The notes under the pieces were generated by a model. That model ran no database searches, was not told the DNA's origin, and worked only from the letters and a program-made list of their open reading frames with translations. From positions 1 through 64,000 of the forward strand of contig CAVPFC010000065.1 in the NCBI GenBank assembly GCA_963703605.1: DNA of 64,000 bases, given 5' to 3'. This DNA is from DASXKD01 sp963703605. Its GTDB lineage: Bacteria; Actinomycetota; Actinomycetes; Streptosporangiales; Streptosporangiaceae. Shown one piece after another: positions 56,858 through 64,000 of the stretch. The translations under genes and the position numbers were made by a program. Within the stretch, counting starts at the first letter, position 1; every line of letters begins with the position of its first letter.

Positions 56858-57853
56858 TTAGTGGAATACCGCGGTCACGTTCCTCTCGCTGGTCACGTTC
56901 GCGAGTATGCACTGGGTGCCGTCTTGCGAGACGACGGTACACCCGCTCCAGGAGTCGAAGGTCACCGTCCCGCCCGCAGTCGACTCGGTAAGGGTTACTG
57001 TGGTTCCCTGGGCAAACAGTTCAGAGCACTGCCCGAAAGTACCGAAAGATGCACGGTCACAAGAGATGGTGCCGGGAGAGCTGGTCACCAGCAACGACCC
57101 AGGGCTCTGGTTATCCGTTATCGTGACGTTTACGCCGAATTGCGGAGTGGTCTCGTCGCAGCCGATATTAGTTGTGAGCGTCCCATCGGGCTGCGGACTG
57201 TACGTCACCTGGAGGGTGCCTGCCTCGGGCGTGCCGGTGTCGCACGGCGTCCCGTTCATCGCATCCAGGCCTCCGGCCGTGCCGGGTGGTCCTTGCGGGC
57301 CGGGCGGGCCAACGAGGCTGACACCCGCGGCTGGCCATGTGCCGCCACTTTTAGGCCCGTACAGGACCTGTGCGGCCGTGTCGATGTAGAAGTCACCGTT
57401 ATCGCCGATGGAGTCGGCCGGGGCTCCCGTTCCGTTAAGCACCGTGTTGCCATTCGAGCCGGCGGCGCCAGCCGGTCCCGCTGGCCCCGCGGGTCCTACC
57501 GCGCCGTCGTTGCCTGGCGGTCCCTGAGGCCCGGTGTCACCCTTCGGCCCTGCTGGGCCCGGTGACCCGGCGGGCCCTGCTGGGCCCGGTGACCCGGCGG
57601 GCCCAGCAGGGCCCGTCGGGCCCGCCTGATTCCACTCGATGGCCGTTGTGCCACTCGGGCAACTGGTCCCCGCATTCTGCAGCACGAAGATGTGCGAACC
57701 GTGGAACGCCGCATTAGTCCAGCATCCGTGGATGACCCCAGTGGAGTCGATCGGCCCGCTGCTGATCGCCGCACCTGCTGCGGTTCCCCCGGCCACCAAT
57801 GCCAGCGCTGTCGCCCCCGTGATCACTGCCCTGTGAAACTTCAATCTGGCCAT
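56858..57853 (-). CDS. Exported collagen-like protein with C-terminal beta repeat
   Basis: The 331-residue protein starts at 57853 behind a GGGAGG site. A signal-like leader (AVITGATALALVAGGTAAGA) is followed by a short cysteine-containing domain (HGCWTNAAFHGSHIFVLQNA), then about 19 Gly-X-Y triplets (GPTGPAGPAGSPGPAGPAG and on) and a second short collagen-like stretch. The C-terminal part has GSLLVTSSPGTISCDRASFG then FAQGTTVTLTESTAGGTVTF and DSWSGCTVVSQDGTQC, a pattern of bacterial InlB-B-type repeats. Collagen-like stretches form triple helices in other bacteria. No sorting signal is evident. Confidence 0.82.
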   Translation of the reverse strand: MARLKFHRAVITGATALALVAGGTAAGAAISSGPIDSTGVIHGCWTNAAFHGSHIFVLQNAGTSCPSGTTAIEWNQAGPTGPAGPAGSPGPAGPAGSPGPAGPKGDTGPQGPPGNDGAVGPAGPAGPAGAAGSNGNTVLNGTGAPADSIGDNGDFYIDTAAQVLYGPKSGGTWPAAGVSLVGPPGPQGPPGTAGGLDAMNGTPCDTGTPEAGTLQVTYSPQPDGTLTTNIGCDETTPQFGVNVTITDNQSPGSLLVTSSPGTISCDRASFGTFGQCSELFAQGTTVTLTESTAGGTVTFDSWSGCTVVSQDGTQCILANVTSERNVTAVFH

Positions 57854-58204
57854 TACTTCTCCCTCCCGCTCAATTTCACGCCAGGCCCAAAGGAATCGCC
57901 GGCAGGCCGACGTGCCTGCACAGCATGCGCCCTCGTAGCCACTCATGCAATGGCGAAATTCCACCGGGGAGCATGACATCCTGGCTCGCCCCGCCTGGCT
58001 ACTCCGTCCCCAGCAAGGCCGAGCGCAGGCCAGGGCTCAACAAGGCACGCGTCGCAGAGGACCAGGCTCGCGCACGCCGCGCAGGCAGCGGATAACTCCT
58101 GCCGCCATGCCTCCTTCGGTAGACGGGCAGGCGGCGCTTGAGCCTCGCATAGGACGGGCCGGCCAGCCCGACCTCCTCCAGCACCCGCAAGCTGCCGGCG
58201 TACC
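57854..58204. other. Intergenic, about 350 bp, with eroded start of the TetR gene
   Basis: No intact helix-turn-helix domain is readable upstream of the TetR fragment. Short frames give only partial matches (for example AAGVP next to the break near 58205). It also contains the promoter of the collagen-like gene. Confidence 0.5.
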
Positions 58205-58681
58205 GTGTTCAACTCGGTGGGCGGCAAGGCGGCCCTGCTCAAGATGGCCTGGGATTGGGCCATCGTCGGCGACGACGAGCCGGTTGCCCTGGCCGACCGC
58301 CCGGCGATCAAGGCGATCCTGGCCGAGTCCGACCCGCGGAAGGCACTCATGCTCTGGGTGCAGACCGTGACCGACGTTGCCGCCCGCACCACGCCGCTCG
58401 GCGAAGTTCTCATCGCCGCGGCCGATATCGACCCGGCGGCCGCACAGCTGCTCGCCGAGGCGAGCCGCAACCGGATGTTGGGCGCTACCGTGTTCATCCG
58501 GTATCTCGCGTCCCTGGACGGACTGGCCGCCGGCATAACCGAGCAACGTGCCGCGGAACTCTGCTGGGCGCTCACGGACGGCCACCTCTACCGGCTGCTG
58601 GTCGCTCAGCGCAGCTGGAGCACCGCCGACTTCAACCGGTGGCTGTCCGACAGCCTCGTGGCGGCACTGCTGCCTACCTGA
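58205..58681 (+). pseudogene. TetR-family regulator lacking its DNA-binding domain
   Basis: The readable product (about 158 residues) starts within the TetR signature TVFNSVGGKAALLKMAWDWA (helix after the recognition helix) and contains the C-terminal ligand domain AILAESDPRKALMLWVQTVT through GHLYRLLVAQRSWSTADFNR. The helix-turn-helix that should precede is absent or out of frame. It is either a decayed gene or a sequencing artefact. It is convergent with the DUF385 gene five bases away. Confidence 0.7.
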
Positions 58682-58686
58682 GCGGG

Positions 58687-59115
58687 CTATGCCCGCCTGA
58701 GTTCGAGCACAGGAATGGTGCGGACTCCAGCAGTCTGGCGTGCGTACTCGGCAAAGCCCGGGTAGCGCCGCGCTTGCTCGGCGTAGATGCGGTCGCGTTC
58801 GGCGCCGGTCAATTCGCGGACGGTCACCTTGTACGTCTCGGTTCCGCGTTCGACACTGCCGTCACCGGCGGCGGTCAAGTTGTGGTACCAGTCCGGGTTG
58901 GTGGGTGCTCCACCCTTGGTTGCGAAGACGTAGATGATGTCCGGCTCGGTGTCGTGCGGGAGGTACATCATCGGGCTGACGTACTCCCGCCCGCTCTTGC
59001 GGCCGCGGTGATGCACCAGGACCAGCGGAGCGCCCTCGAAGACCCCGCCGACCCTGCCCTCGTTCGCTCGGAACTCCGCGATGGTCTTCGCGTTCCAGTC
59101 GAGTGGCTCGCTCAT
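58687..59115 (-). CDS. Deazaflavin(F420)-dependent nitroreductase family protein (DUF385)
   Basis: The 142-residue protein matches the Ddn/DUF385 family: FEGAPLVLVHHRGRKSGREY then SPMMYLPHDTEPDIIYVFAT and KGGAPTNPDWYHNL, which bind F420H2. F420 is characteristic of actinomycetes, archaea and few others. Homologues reduce nitroimidazoles, quinones or unsaturated lipids. The length and motifs are complete. It follows the esterase gene on the same strand, with a short hairpin between. Confidence 0.92.
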   Translation of the reverse strand: MSEPLDWNAKTIAEFRANEGRVGGVFEGAPLVLVHHRGRKSGREYVSPMMYLPHDTEPDIIYVFATKGGAPTNPDWYHNLTAAGDGSVERGTETYKVTVRELTGAERDRIYAEQARRYPGFAEYARQTAGVRTIPVLELRRA

Positions 59116-59178
59116 GTCGAACTCCTGTCGTTCACGGTCCCGGGTGTGCCCTGGGACCGGGTGATGGAAGGCCTTTCG
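59116..59178. terminator. Hairpin between the esterase and DUF385 genes
   Basis: The arms CGGTCCC and GGGACCG (about 59137-59160) are separated by a short loop. It may attenuate or terminate transcription from the esterase gene. Confidence 0.35.
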
Positions 59179-60090
59179 CTAGGCGGTGACGCGTTCCGCG
59201 CCGGCGAGATGCGCCGACAGGAGCTGTCCGGCTCTGTCCAGCGCCGCGCCCGCTTCGTCGAGAATCGGGTAATAGGCCTGGAAGACGTGGGGCACCCCGG
59301 GGGTGATGTCGAGGGTGACCTCGACGTCGGCGGTGGCAGCTTGCCGGGCGAGGCGGATGGCGTCGTCGAGGAGAACCTCGTGCGTTCCGGCCTGGATGAT
59401 CAGGGGCGGCAGGCCGGACAGGTCGGCGAATATGGGGCTGATGAGGCCGAGAGCGGCATCTTGCCCCGACGTATAGTCGGTGACCCGGGCGTGGAGTGCT
59501 TCTGGGCTGAGCAGCGGGTCGGCCTCGCGCTTGGTTTCCATGGTCGCCCCGGCCAGGGTGAGGTCGGCATACGGTGACATGACGAAGGCCGCGGCGGGCA
59601 GGGGCAGCCCGTGATCGCGGGCGTTGACCAGGGTGGCGATGGCGAGGCCGCCGCCGGCGGACTCTCCCGCGAAGGCGATGTCCGATGGGGCGGTGCCGCC
59701 CTGCAGGAGGGCTTCGTAGGCTGCCAGAGCGTCGTCGACCGCTGCCGGATACGGGTGCTCGGGGGCGAGCCGGTAGTCGACGGAGATGACCTTGGCGCGG
59801 GTCCGCCGGCCGACCTGCGAGGCCAGGTCAGCGGCGAGGAAGGCGTCCCCCAGCACGTACACGCCGCCGTGGAAGTACAGGACCGTATGGCGCGGTTCGA
59901 TTCCGTCGACCGTGATCTCGGCGGTTGGGACGCCACCCAGTGTGGCCGCGGTCACGGTCACATCGGCGGGCAGCGGCTGCGCCGATATCAACTCCCGGAG
60001 CTGTCGCCGCTGCTCGCTGACGTCGCTGTCGGCGGGGAAGGCTGACTGCCGCAGGATCGCATCGAGGTTCTCTCGCTGTTCGGTGCTCAC
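59179..60090 (-). CDS. Hormone-sensitive-lipase-type alpha/beta hydrolase
   Basis: The protein (about 303 residues) has the HSL signature HGGV (YFHGGVYVLGD), the nucleophile Ser in FAGESAGGGLAI, the DYRLAPEHPYPAAVDDALAAY block, and the C-terminal catalytic Asp/His region with PLLIIQAGTHE-like and GVPHVFQAYYP. Such enzymes hydrolyse short acyl esters and lactones. I prefer the GTG at 60090 because a GAGAG site precedes it and because the repeated leader element lies outside the coding region; ATG 60147 is possible. It follows the exporter gene on the same strand. Confidence 0.88.
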   Translation of the reverse strand: MSTEQRENLDAILRQSAFPADSDVSEQRRQLRELISAQPLPADVTVTAATLGGVPTAEITVDGIEPRHTVLYFHGGVYVLGDAFLAADLASQVGRRTRAKVISVDYRLAPEHPYPAAVDDALAAYEALLQGGTAPSDIAFAGESAGGGLAIATLVNARDHGLPLPAAAFVMSPYADLTLAGATMETKREADPLLSPEALHARVTDYTSGQDAALGLISPIFADLSGLPPLIIQAGTHEVLLDDAIRLARQAATADVEVTLDITPGVPHVFQAYYPILDEAGAALDRAGQLLSAHLAGAERVTA

Positions 60091-60116
60091 GCAGGATCTC
60101 TCTTCGGTCGGAATTC

Positions 60117-60242
60117 GCCTGGCAGCACCCCAGGCGGGCTCGCCCATGTCAATCCGCTGCTGAGATTTCGGCCGGGAAGCGGGCCACTGCCAGGCTTGCC
60201 GCCAGGCAGGTGAGGGGGCATCACCGGATCACGGTGATTCGC
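60117..60242 (-). promoter_or_regulatory. Repeated leader element, esterase copy
   Basis: A conserved stretch of about 53 bp (60190-60242) matches 62067-62119 upstream of the exporter. Read on the minus strand it has an inverted repeat TCACCG-GATCA-CGGTGA, then CAGGCAGG-type and GGCAAGCC blocks. A further pair of complementary arms (GCCTGGCAG at 60117-60125 and CTGCCAGGC at 60187-60195) forms a closing stem nearer the gene start. The arrangement resembles a structured 5' leader or an operator plus hairpin. Confidence 0.6.
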
Positions 60243-60252
60243 GCGTGCCGGG

Positions 60253-62004
60253 CTAGCAGAACCGGCAAGGACGGGCTGCCGCGGCGCGGACGGCTAGGTC
60301 CTCATACCGCTGCTCAGTCGCGGGCTGTGGTGCCGCAGGCTGCGGTGCCGCTGGCTGTGGTGCTGGGGGCTGCGGTGCCGCCTCTTGCGGCGCGGGCACG
60401 GCACCGGACAGTTCCTGGCGGCGGACCCGGATGGTGGCGATCGCGATGACCAGGGCGAGCACCCCGATCGCCGCGGCAACAACGAACGCACGGGAAAAGC
60501 CGACCGCCAGGGCGTGCTGGTAGATGGACGCGGGCGGGGGTGTGCCCGGCTTCGGCACTGGCCGGCCCGCCTTCGCGGCGGCCGCCGCCGCGTGCGCGAC
60601 CTGGGTCCTGACGCTGTCCGCGACGGTCGTCCAGGCGACGGTGCCGAGCAGCGCAAGCCCGATCGCGCCCCCGACCTGCTGGGCGGTGTTGAGCAGGCTG
60701 GAGGCGACACCGGTGTCCTGTTCGGCCACGTTGTGCAGGGCGACCAGGGCCAGCGGGACGAACACCAGGCCGAGCCCGAACGAGCTCACGAGCATCGGGC
60801 CGATCAGCTGGCCGGTGTAGCTGGCGTGCTCGGACAGCCTGGAGAACCAGAACATCCCGCCCGCGACCGCGGCGGCGCCCGCCACGATCAGCGGCCGTGG
60901 GCCGACCCGCGGTACCAGCTGCGAGGCCAGCGCGGAGGCGATCACGACCCCGATGGCGAACGGCAGGTAGGCGATGCCCGCCCGGATCGCGCTGTAGCCG
61001 AGGACGTTCTGTATGAACAGAGTGAGGAAGAAGAACAGGCCGAAAAGCCCGGTGGAGATGCACAGCATGATCAGGTAGGCACCCGACCTGTTCCGGTCGG
61101 CGAGTACCCGCATCGGCAGCAGCGGGCGCGAGCTGCGCCTCTCGATCAGCACGAACGATACGAGAAGCACCACGGACGCGGCCAGCGACACCAGCACCTG
61201 CGTGTCACCCCAATGGGATACCCCGTCGGGCCCCGTGGCGGCCTTGGACAGCCCGTAGACCAGCAGCGCGACGCCGCTGGTGCCGGTGACCGCGCCGGCC
61301 ACGTCGATCCGGCCCGGCCGGCGGGGCGATTCGGCCAGCACGCGCGGCGCCGCGGCCGCCACCAGGATCCCGATCGGGACGTTGACGAAAAACACCCACC
61401 GCCACGACGCGTAGGTGGTCAGTATGCCCCCCAGCAGCAGGCCCGCCGCGCTGCCGGCGCCGGCCATCGCCGCGTAGACGCCAAACGCTCTGTTGCGTTC
61501 CCCGCCTTCGGGAAAGTTGGTGGTGATCAGCGCCAGCGCGGTCGGCGCGATCACCGCGCCGCCGACTCCCTGGACCGCCCTGGCGGTCAGCAGCCACGCC
61601 TGGGTGGTGGCGAACCCGCCGAACAGGGATGCCGCGGAAAACAGCAGCAGCCCGAAGACGAACACGCGCCGCCGGCCGAGGATGTCACCGGCGCGGCCGC
61701 CGAGCAGGAGCAGGCCGCCGAAGGTGACCGCGTAGGCGTTCACCACCCACTCCAGGCCGCTGCCGGAAAAGCCAAGTGCCTGCTGGATGTGCGGGAGGGC
61801 AACGTTCACGATGGTCGCGTCGAGCACGACCATGAGCTGGGCGGTGGCGATGACCAGCAGAGCCAGGCCGAGGCGGCGGTTGCCGCCGCCGGCCGTGGCG
61901 GCCGGTGCGCCCGCACGCCCCGTCCCGGTTTGCGCCGGCCGGGCGGTGGGCGCGTAGCCGGGCAGGTCGGGGGCGCTGTCTGCGCCGGAGGCTGGTGAGG
62001 TCAC
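60253..62004 (-). CDS. MFS multidrug exporter, DHA2 (14-helix) type
   Basis: The 583-residue inner-membrane protein is a drug:proton antiporter of the EmrB/QacA type. Motifs are MVVLDATIVNVALPHIQQAL in helix 1, the GRAGDILGRRRVFVFGL motif A loop, and GGVVIAPTALALITTNFPEG-like motif C neighbourhood. About 14 hydrophobic segments are visible, with a Pro/Gln/Ala-rich cytosolic C-terminus (APQPPAPQPAAPQPAAPQPA). The GTG start at 62004 is preceded by AGGGAG. A conserved leader element lies 62 bases upstream, and a LuxR regulator is divergent at 62295. Confidence 0.93.
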   Translation of the reverse strand: MTSPASGADSAPDLPGYAPTARPAQTGTGRAGAPAATAGGGNRRLGLALLVIATAQLMVVLDATIVNVALPHIQQALGFSGSGLEWVVNAYAVTFGGLLLLGGRAGDILGRRRVFVFGLLLFSAASLFGGFATTQAWLLTARAVQGVGGAVIAPTALALITTNFPEGGERNRAFGVYAAMAGAGSAAGLLLGGILTTYASWRWVFFVNVPIGILVAAAAPRVLAESPRRPGRIDVAGAVTGTSGVALLVYGLSKAATGPDGVSHWGDTQVLVSLAASVVLLVSFVLIERRSSRPLLPMRVLADRNRSGAYLIMLCISTGLFGLFFFLTLFIQNVLGYSAIRAGIAYLPFAIGVVIASALASQLVPRVGPRPLIVAGAAAVAGGMFWFSRLSEHASYTGQLIGPMLVSSFGLGLVFVPLALVALHNVAEQDTGVASSLLNTAQQVGGAIGLALLGTVAWTTVADSVRTQVAHAAAAAAKAGRPVPKPGTPPPASIYQHALAVGFSRAFVVAAAIGVLALVIAIATIRVRRQELSGAVPAPQEAAPQPPAPQPAAPQPAAPQPATEQRYEDLAVRAAAARPCRFC

Positions 62005-62294
62005 GGTGTCTCCCTTGGATCGCTGGGCACGTCCCCCCTGGCGGCGTGAGAGCTTTCGGGACGTGCCCAGGCTTGCCGTCAGGCAGGTGAGAGGTCGTCA
62101 CCGGGTTCAGGTGATTCGCCGCACCGGGACAACGCCGGGCGGGATGGGATCGCGGCGGCGCGTGCTTGAGAGCGCAGCGGCACCGGGTTTCGCACGGCGT
62201 TGACAGTAGGTTCGCTGGCCTGATACCGAGACAGAAGGTGCCAGGACCGCGTGACCGGCGACAGGGTGTCCGGCGCAGATATCAAGGCAGGCCT
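62005..62294. other. Divergent control region, exporter and LuxR genes
   Basis: About 290 bp between the divergent exporter (start 62004) and LuxR regulator (start 62295). Besides the leader element, no gene is seen. Confidence 0.5.
62024..62119 (-). promoter_or_regulatory. Repeated leader element, exporter copy
   Basis: The conserved part is 62067-62119. It matches 60190-60242 with roughly eight differences in 53 bases, including changes that keep the TCACC/GGTGA pairing. Nearer the start codon are 12-bp perfect inverted arms TGGGCACGTCCC (62024-62035) and GGGACGTGCCCA (62058-62069) with a 22-base loop. On the minus-strand transcript this forms a strong stem just before the GTG start at 62004. 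Confidence 0.65.
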
Positions 62295-64000
62295 GTGACG
62301 GTGGCTCCAGCAACTCCCCGGCTGATCGACCGGGGTGGTCTTCTCGCTGCCCTGGATCGCGCGGCGGCGAGCAAGGTGACGATCATCTCGGCCCCGGCCG
62401 GCAGCGGGAAGACGTCGCTGCTACGCGCCTGGGCCGGCCGGCCGGGCGAGCCGCAACAGGTCGCCCTCGTGCAGGTGCAACGCGACCAGCGCGACGCCCA
62501 GCAGTTCTGGCTGGCCCTGCTCGGCGCGGTCCGCCACGCCACCGGTGCAACCAGCGGCGCGGAACTGCCAGCAGCGACACCCGACTTCAACGGGCACGCG
62601 ATGGTCGACCAGGTGCTCGTCGGAGCTCGCCGACGCTCATGGCGGCGTCACGCTGGTTATTGATGATCTCCACGAGCTGCACTCGCCAGAGGCACTCGCT
62701 CAGCTCACCCGGCTGCTGACGAACCTTCCTCCGCAGGTGCACGCGATCCTGACCACGCGTCACGATGTGCGGCTGCGGCTGCACCGGCTGCGCCTGGCCG
62801 GCGAGCTCGCCGAGATCCGCGCGGCGGACCTGCGCTTTTCCGAGCGCGAAACCCGCGAGCTGCTCGAAGCCTCGGGCATCGCGCTGTCCGCGGCCGGGGC
62901 GGCGCTGCTGCACCAGCGGACCGAGGGGTGGGCCGCGGGCCTGCGGCTCGCGGCGATCTCCCTGGCCGGCCACCCCGACCCGGAGCGGTTCGTCGCCGAG
63001 TTCTCCGGCAGCGACCGCACGGTCGCCGAGTACCTGCTCGCCGAAATGCTCGACCGCCAGCCGCCCGACGTCCAGGATCTGCTGCTGCGCACCTCCCTGC
63101 TCGACCGCGTCAACGGCGAGCTGGCCGACCTGCTGACCGGCCGCCCGGGCTCGGAACAGATCCTGCTGGACCTCGAGGACGCCAACGCGTTCGTCGAATC
63201 GCTCGACCCCGGACGCACCTGGTTCCGCTACCACCACCTGTTCGCGGATCTGCTCCGGCTGGAACTGCGCCGCACGCTGCCCGCGGAAATACCCGCGCTG
63301 CACCGGCGCGCCGCCGGATGGTTCACCGAGCACGGCCAGGTGGCCGAGGCCATCCGGCACACCCAGGCGGCCGGCGACTGGCCGGAGGCGGCCCGGCTGC
63401 TCGCCGACCATTCGTTCAGCCTGACCCTCGACGGGCAGGCGCAGACCATGCAGGCGCTGCTGCGGGCCTTCCCGCCGGGCGCGGACCACCCCGAGCTGGC
63501 CCTGGTGCGCGCGATGGGTGACCTTGCTCAGGGGCGCCTGGACCAGGCGGCCGCCCACCTGGCGGTCGCCGAGACGTACGCCGAGACGACGCCGCCAGGT
63601 CGCCAGCGCCGCCTCCGGGTGGCGATCGCGTCGCTGAAGCTGTCGCTGGCCAGGCGGCGCGGTCACCTGGCCGGCGTCATCGAGCAGGCCCGATTCCTGG
63701 CCTCCCCGGTAACCGGGCCGTCCGACGAGGACATCGCCTTGGGCAGCGACCTGCGGGCGGTGGCGCTGATGAATCTGGGGACCGCCGAGGCGTGGTCCCT
63801 GGGGCTGCCGGACGCGGAACGCCACCTCCGGGAGGGCGCCGTCCTGGCCCGGGAGATCGGCCGGCCGTACCTGGAAGTCGGCTGCCTCGCGCAGCTCGGT
63901 TTCGCGCAAATCTTCCATGGCGCTGACATGCCGAGGAGCCATGCGTTCGCCACGACCCAGCGGCGCTGCCGTGAGGCGATCGCGCTCGCCGAACGGTACG
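62295..64000 (+). CDS. LAL-type LuxR/MalT-like regulator, frameshifted, cut by the window end
   Basis: The N-terminal part (GTG start 62295) has TPRLIDRGGLLAALDRA, then Walker A SAPAGSGKTSLLRAW near residue 33-41. A one-base shift near 62,620 moves the frame to ELADAHGGVTLVIDDLHELH, with the Walker B aspartates, then TTRHDVRLRLHRLRLAGELA, and long helical repeats (FRYHHLFADLLRLELRRTLP, HRRAAGWFTEHGQVAEAIRH). This is the MalT/LAL ATP-binding regulator family; a C-terminal LuxR HTH is expected beyond 64000. A consensus indel is likely. It is divergent from the DHA2 exporter and could regulate it. Confidence 0.85.

Noticed and set aside
60385..61998. 537-codon plus-strand frame opposite the MFS exporter
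   Set aside because: The product is Gly/Arg/Gln/Asp-rich low complexity, expected from the antisense of a GC-rich membrane protein gene.
62587..63942. 451-codon minus-strand frame
   Set aside because: It is antisense to the LAL regulator. The sense frame contains Walker B and helical repeat motifs.
43901..64000. Horizontal transfer of an actinobacterial island into an acidobacterium
   Set aside because: The right part begins within an essential operon, contains replication and SRP genes, and shows no integrase, att site or repeats at the join. Misassembly fits better.

Overview
The window looks like two pieces of DNA from unrelated bacteria joined at about position 43,900/43,901. Positions 1-43,900 have moderate GC and read like a soil Acidobacteriota (Terriglobia-like) genome: an Oar-like TonB-dependent receptor with a carboxypeptidase-regulatory domain, huge propeller/Y_Y_Y/PAS sensor kinases, Asp-box propeller proteins, MacB-type permeases, and short PEP-CTERM-like secreted proteins. 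Positions 43,901-64,000 are very GC-rich and read like an actinomycete: asd, lysC, DUF5063, recR, ybaB, dnaX, small SRP RNA and tRNA-Ser in a typical actinobacterial order, followed by LuxR/LAL regulators, an F420-type DUF385 protein, a DHA2 exporter and esterases. The join cuts a thioredoxin-fold gene on one side and the 3' end of asd on the other, so a metagenome misassembly is the simplest explanation.

Region 1 (0-5 kb) holds decayed pyruvate-oxidase (poxB-like) and NADH dehydrogenase II genes, a detached FixJ-type HTH remnant, a receiver-only regulator and a sigma54 activator. Region 2 (5-17 kb) is a duplicated signalling locus: a pseudogenised sensor kinase, an intact TonB-dependent receptor, an intact paralogous kinase and a second receiver-only protein. 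The last ~740 bp of the two kinases are almost identical although the rest has diverged, which suggests gene conversion. Region 3 (17-29.5 kb) is an accessory zone: a decayed IS1182-type transposase, a Tat-exported HD-like protein, two TetR loci with candidate operators, a dimethylargininase-like enzyme, an APC permease, a complete IS1595-family element with 24-bp inverted repeats and an 8-bp target duplication, a third kinase fragment, an aldo/keto reductase broken by one stop codon, an SDR fused to an IS110 remnant, and a probable reverse-transcriptase scrap.

Region 4 (29.5-43.9 kb) holds two large secreted propeller proteins, a cluster of gene fragments at 35-36.2 kb, a tandem family of three PEP-CTERM-like proteins (one intact, two broken), an S23-type four-helix bundle gene, two tandem MacB-type permeases and a small membrane protein. 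Several broken genes in regions 1-4 carry in-frame stops explainable by C-to-T changes, which favours real decay over sequencing error.

Region 5 (43.9-51.1 kb) is the actinobacterial housekeeping block on the minus strand. Region 6 (51.1-64 kb) is its accessory flank: a YadA-head-like beta-roll protein, a collagen-like protein, two large ATP-binding LuxR regulators, hydrolases and an exporter. Five genes here, including the essential dnaX, are frameshifted or truncated, so consensus errors are likely in this half. A ~53-bp conserved element occurs in the 5' leaders of two adjacent genes (esterase and exporter) and is the best candidate for an undescribed regulatory element.
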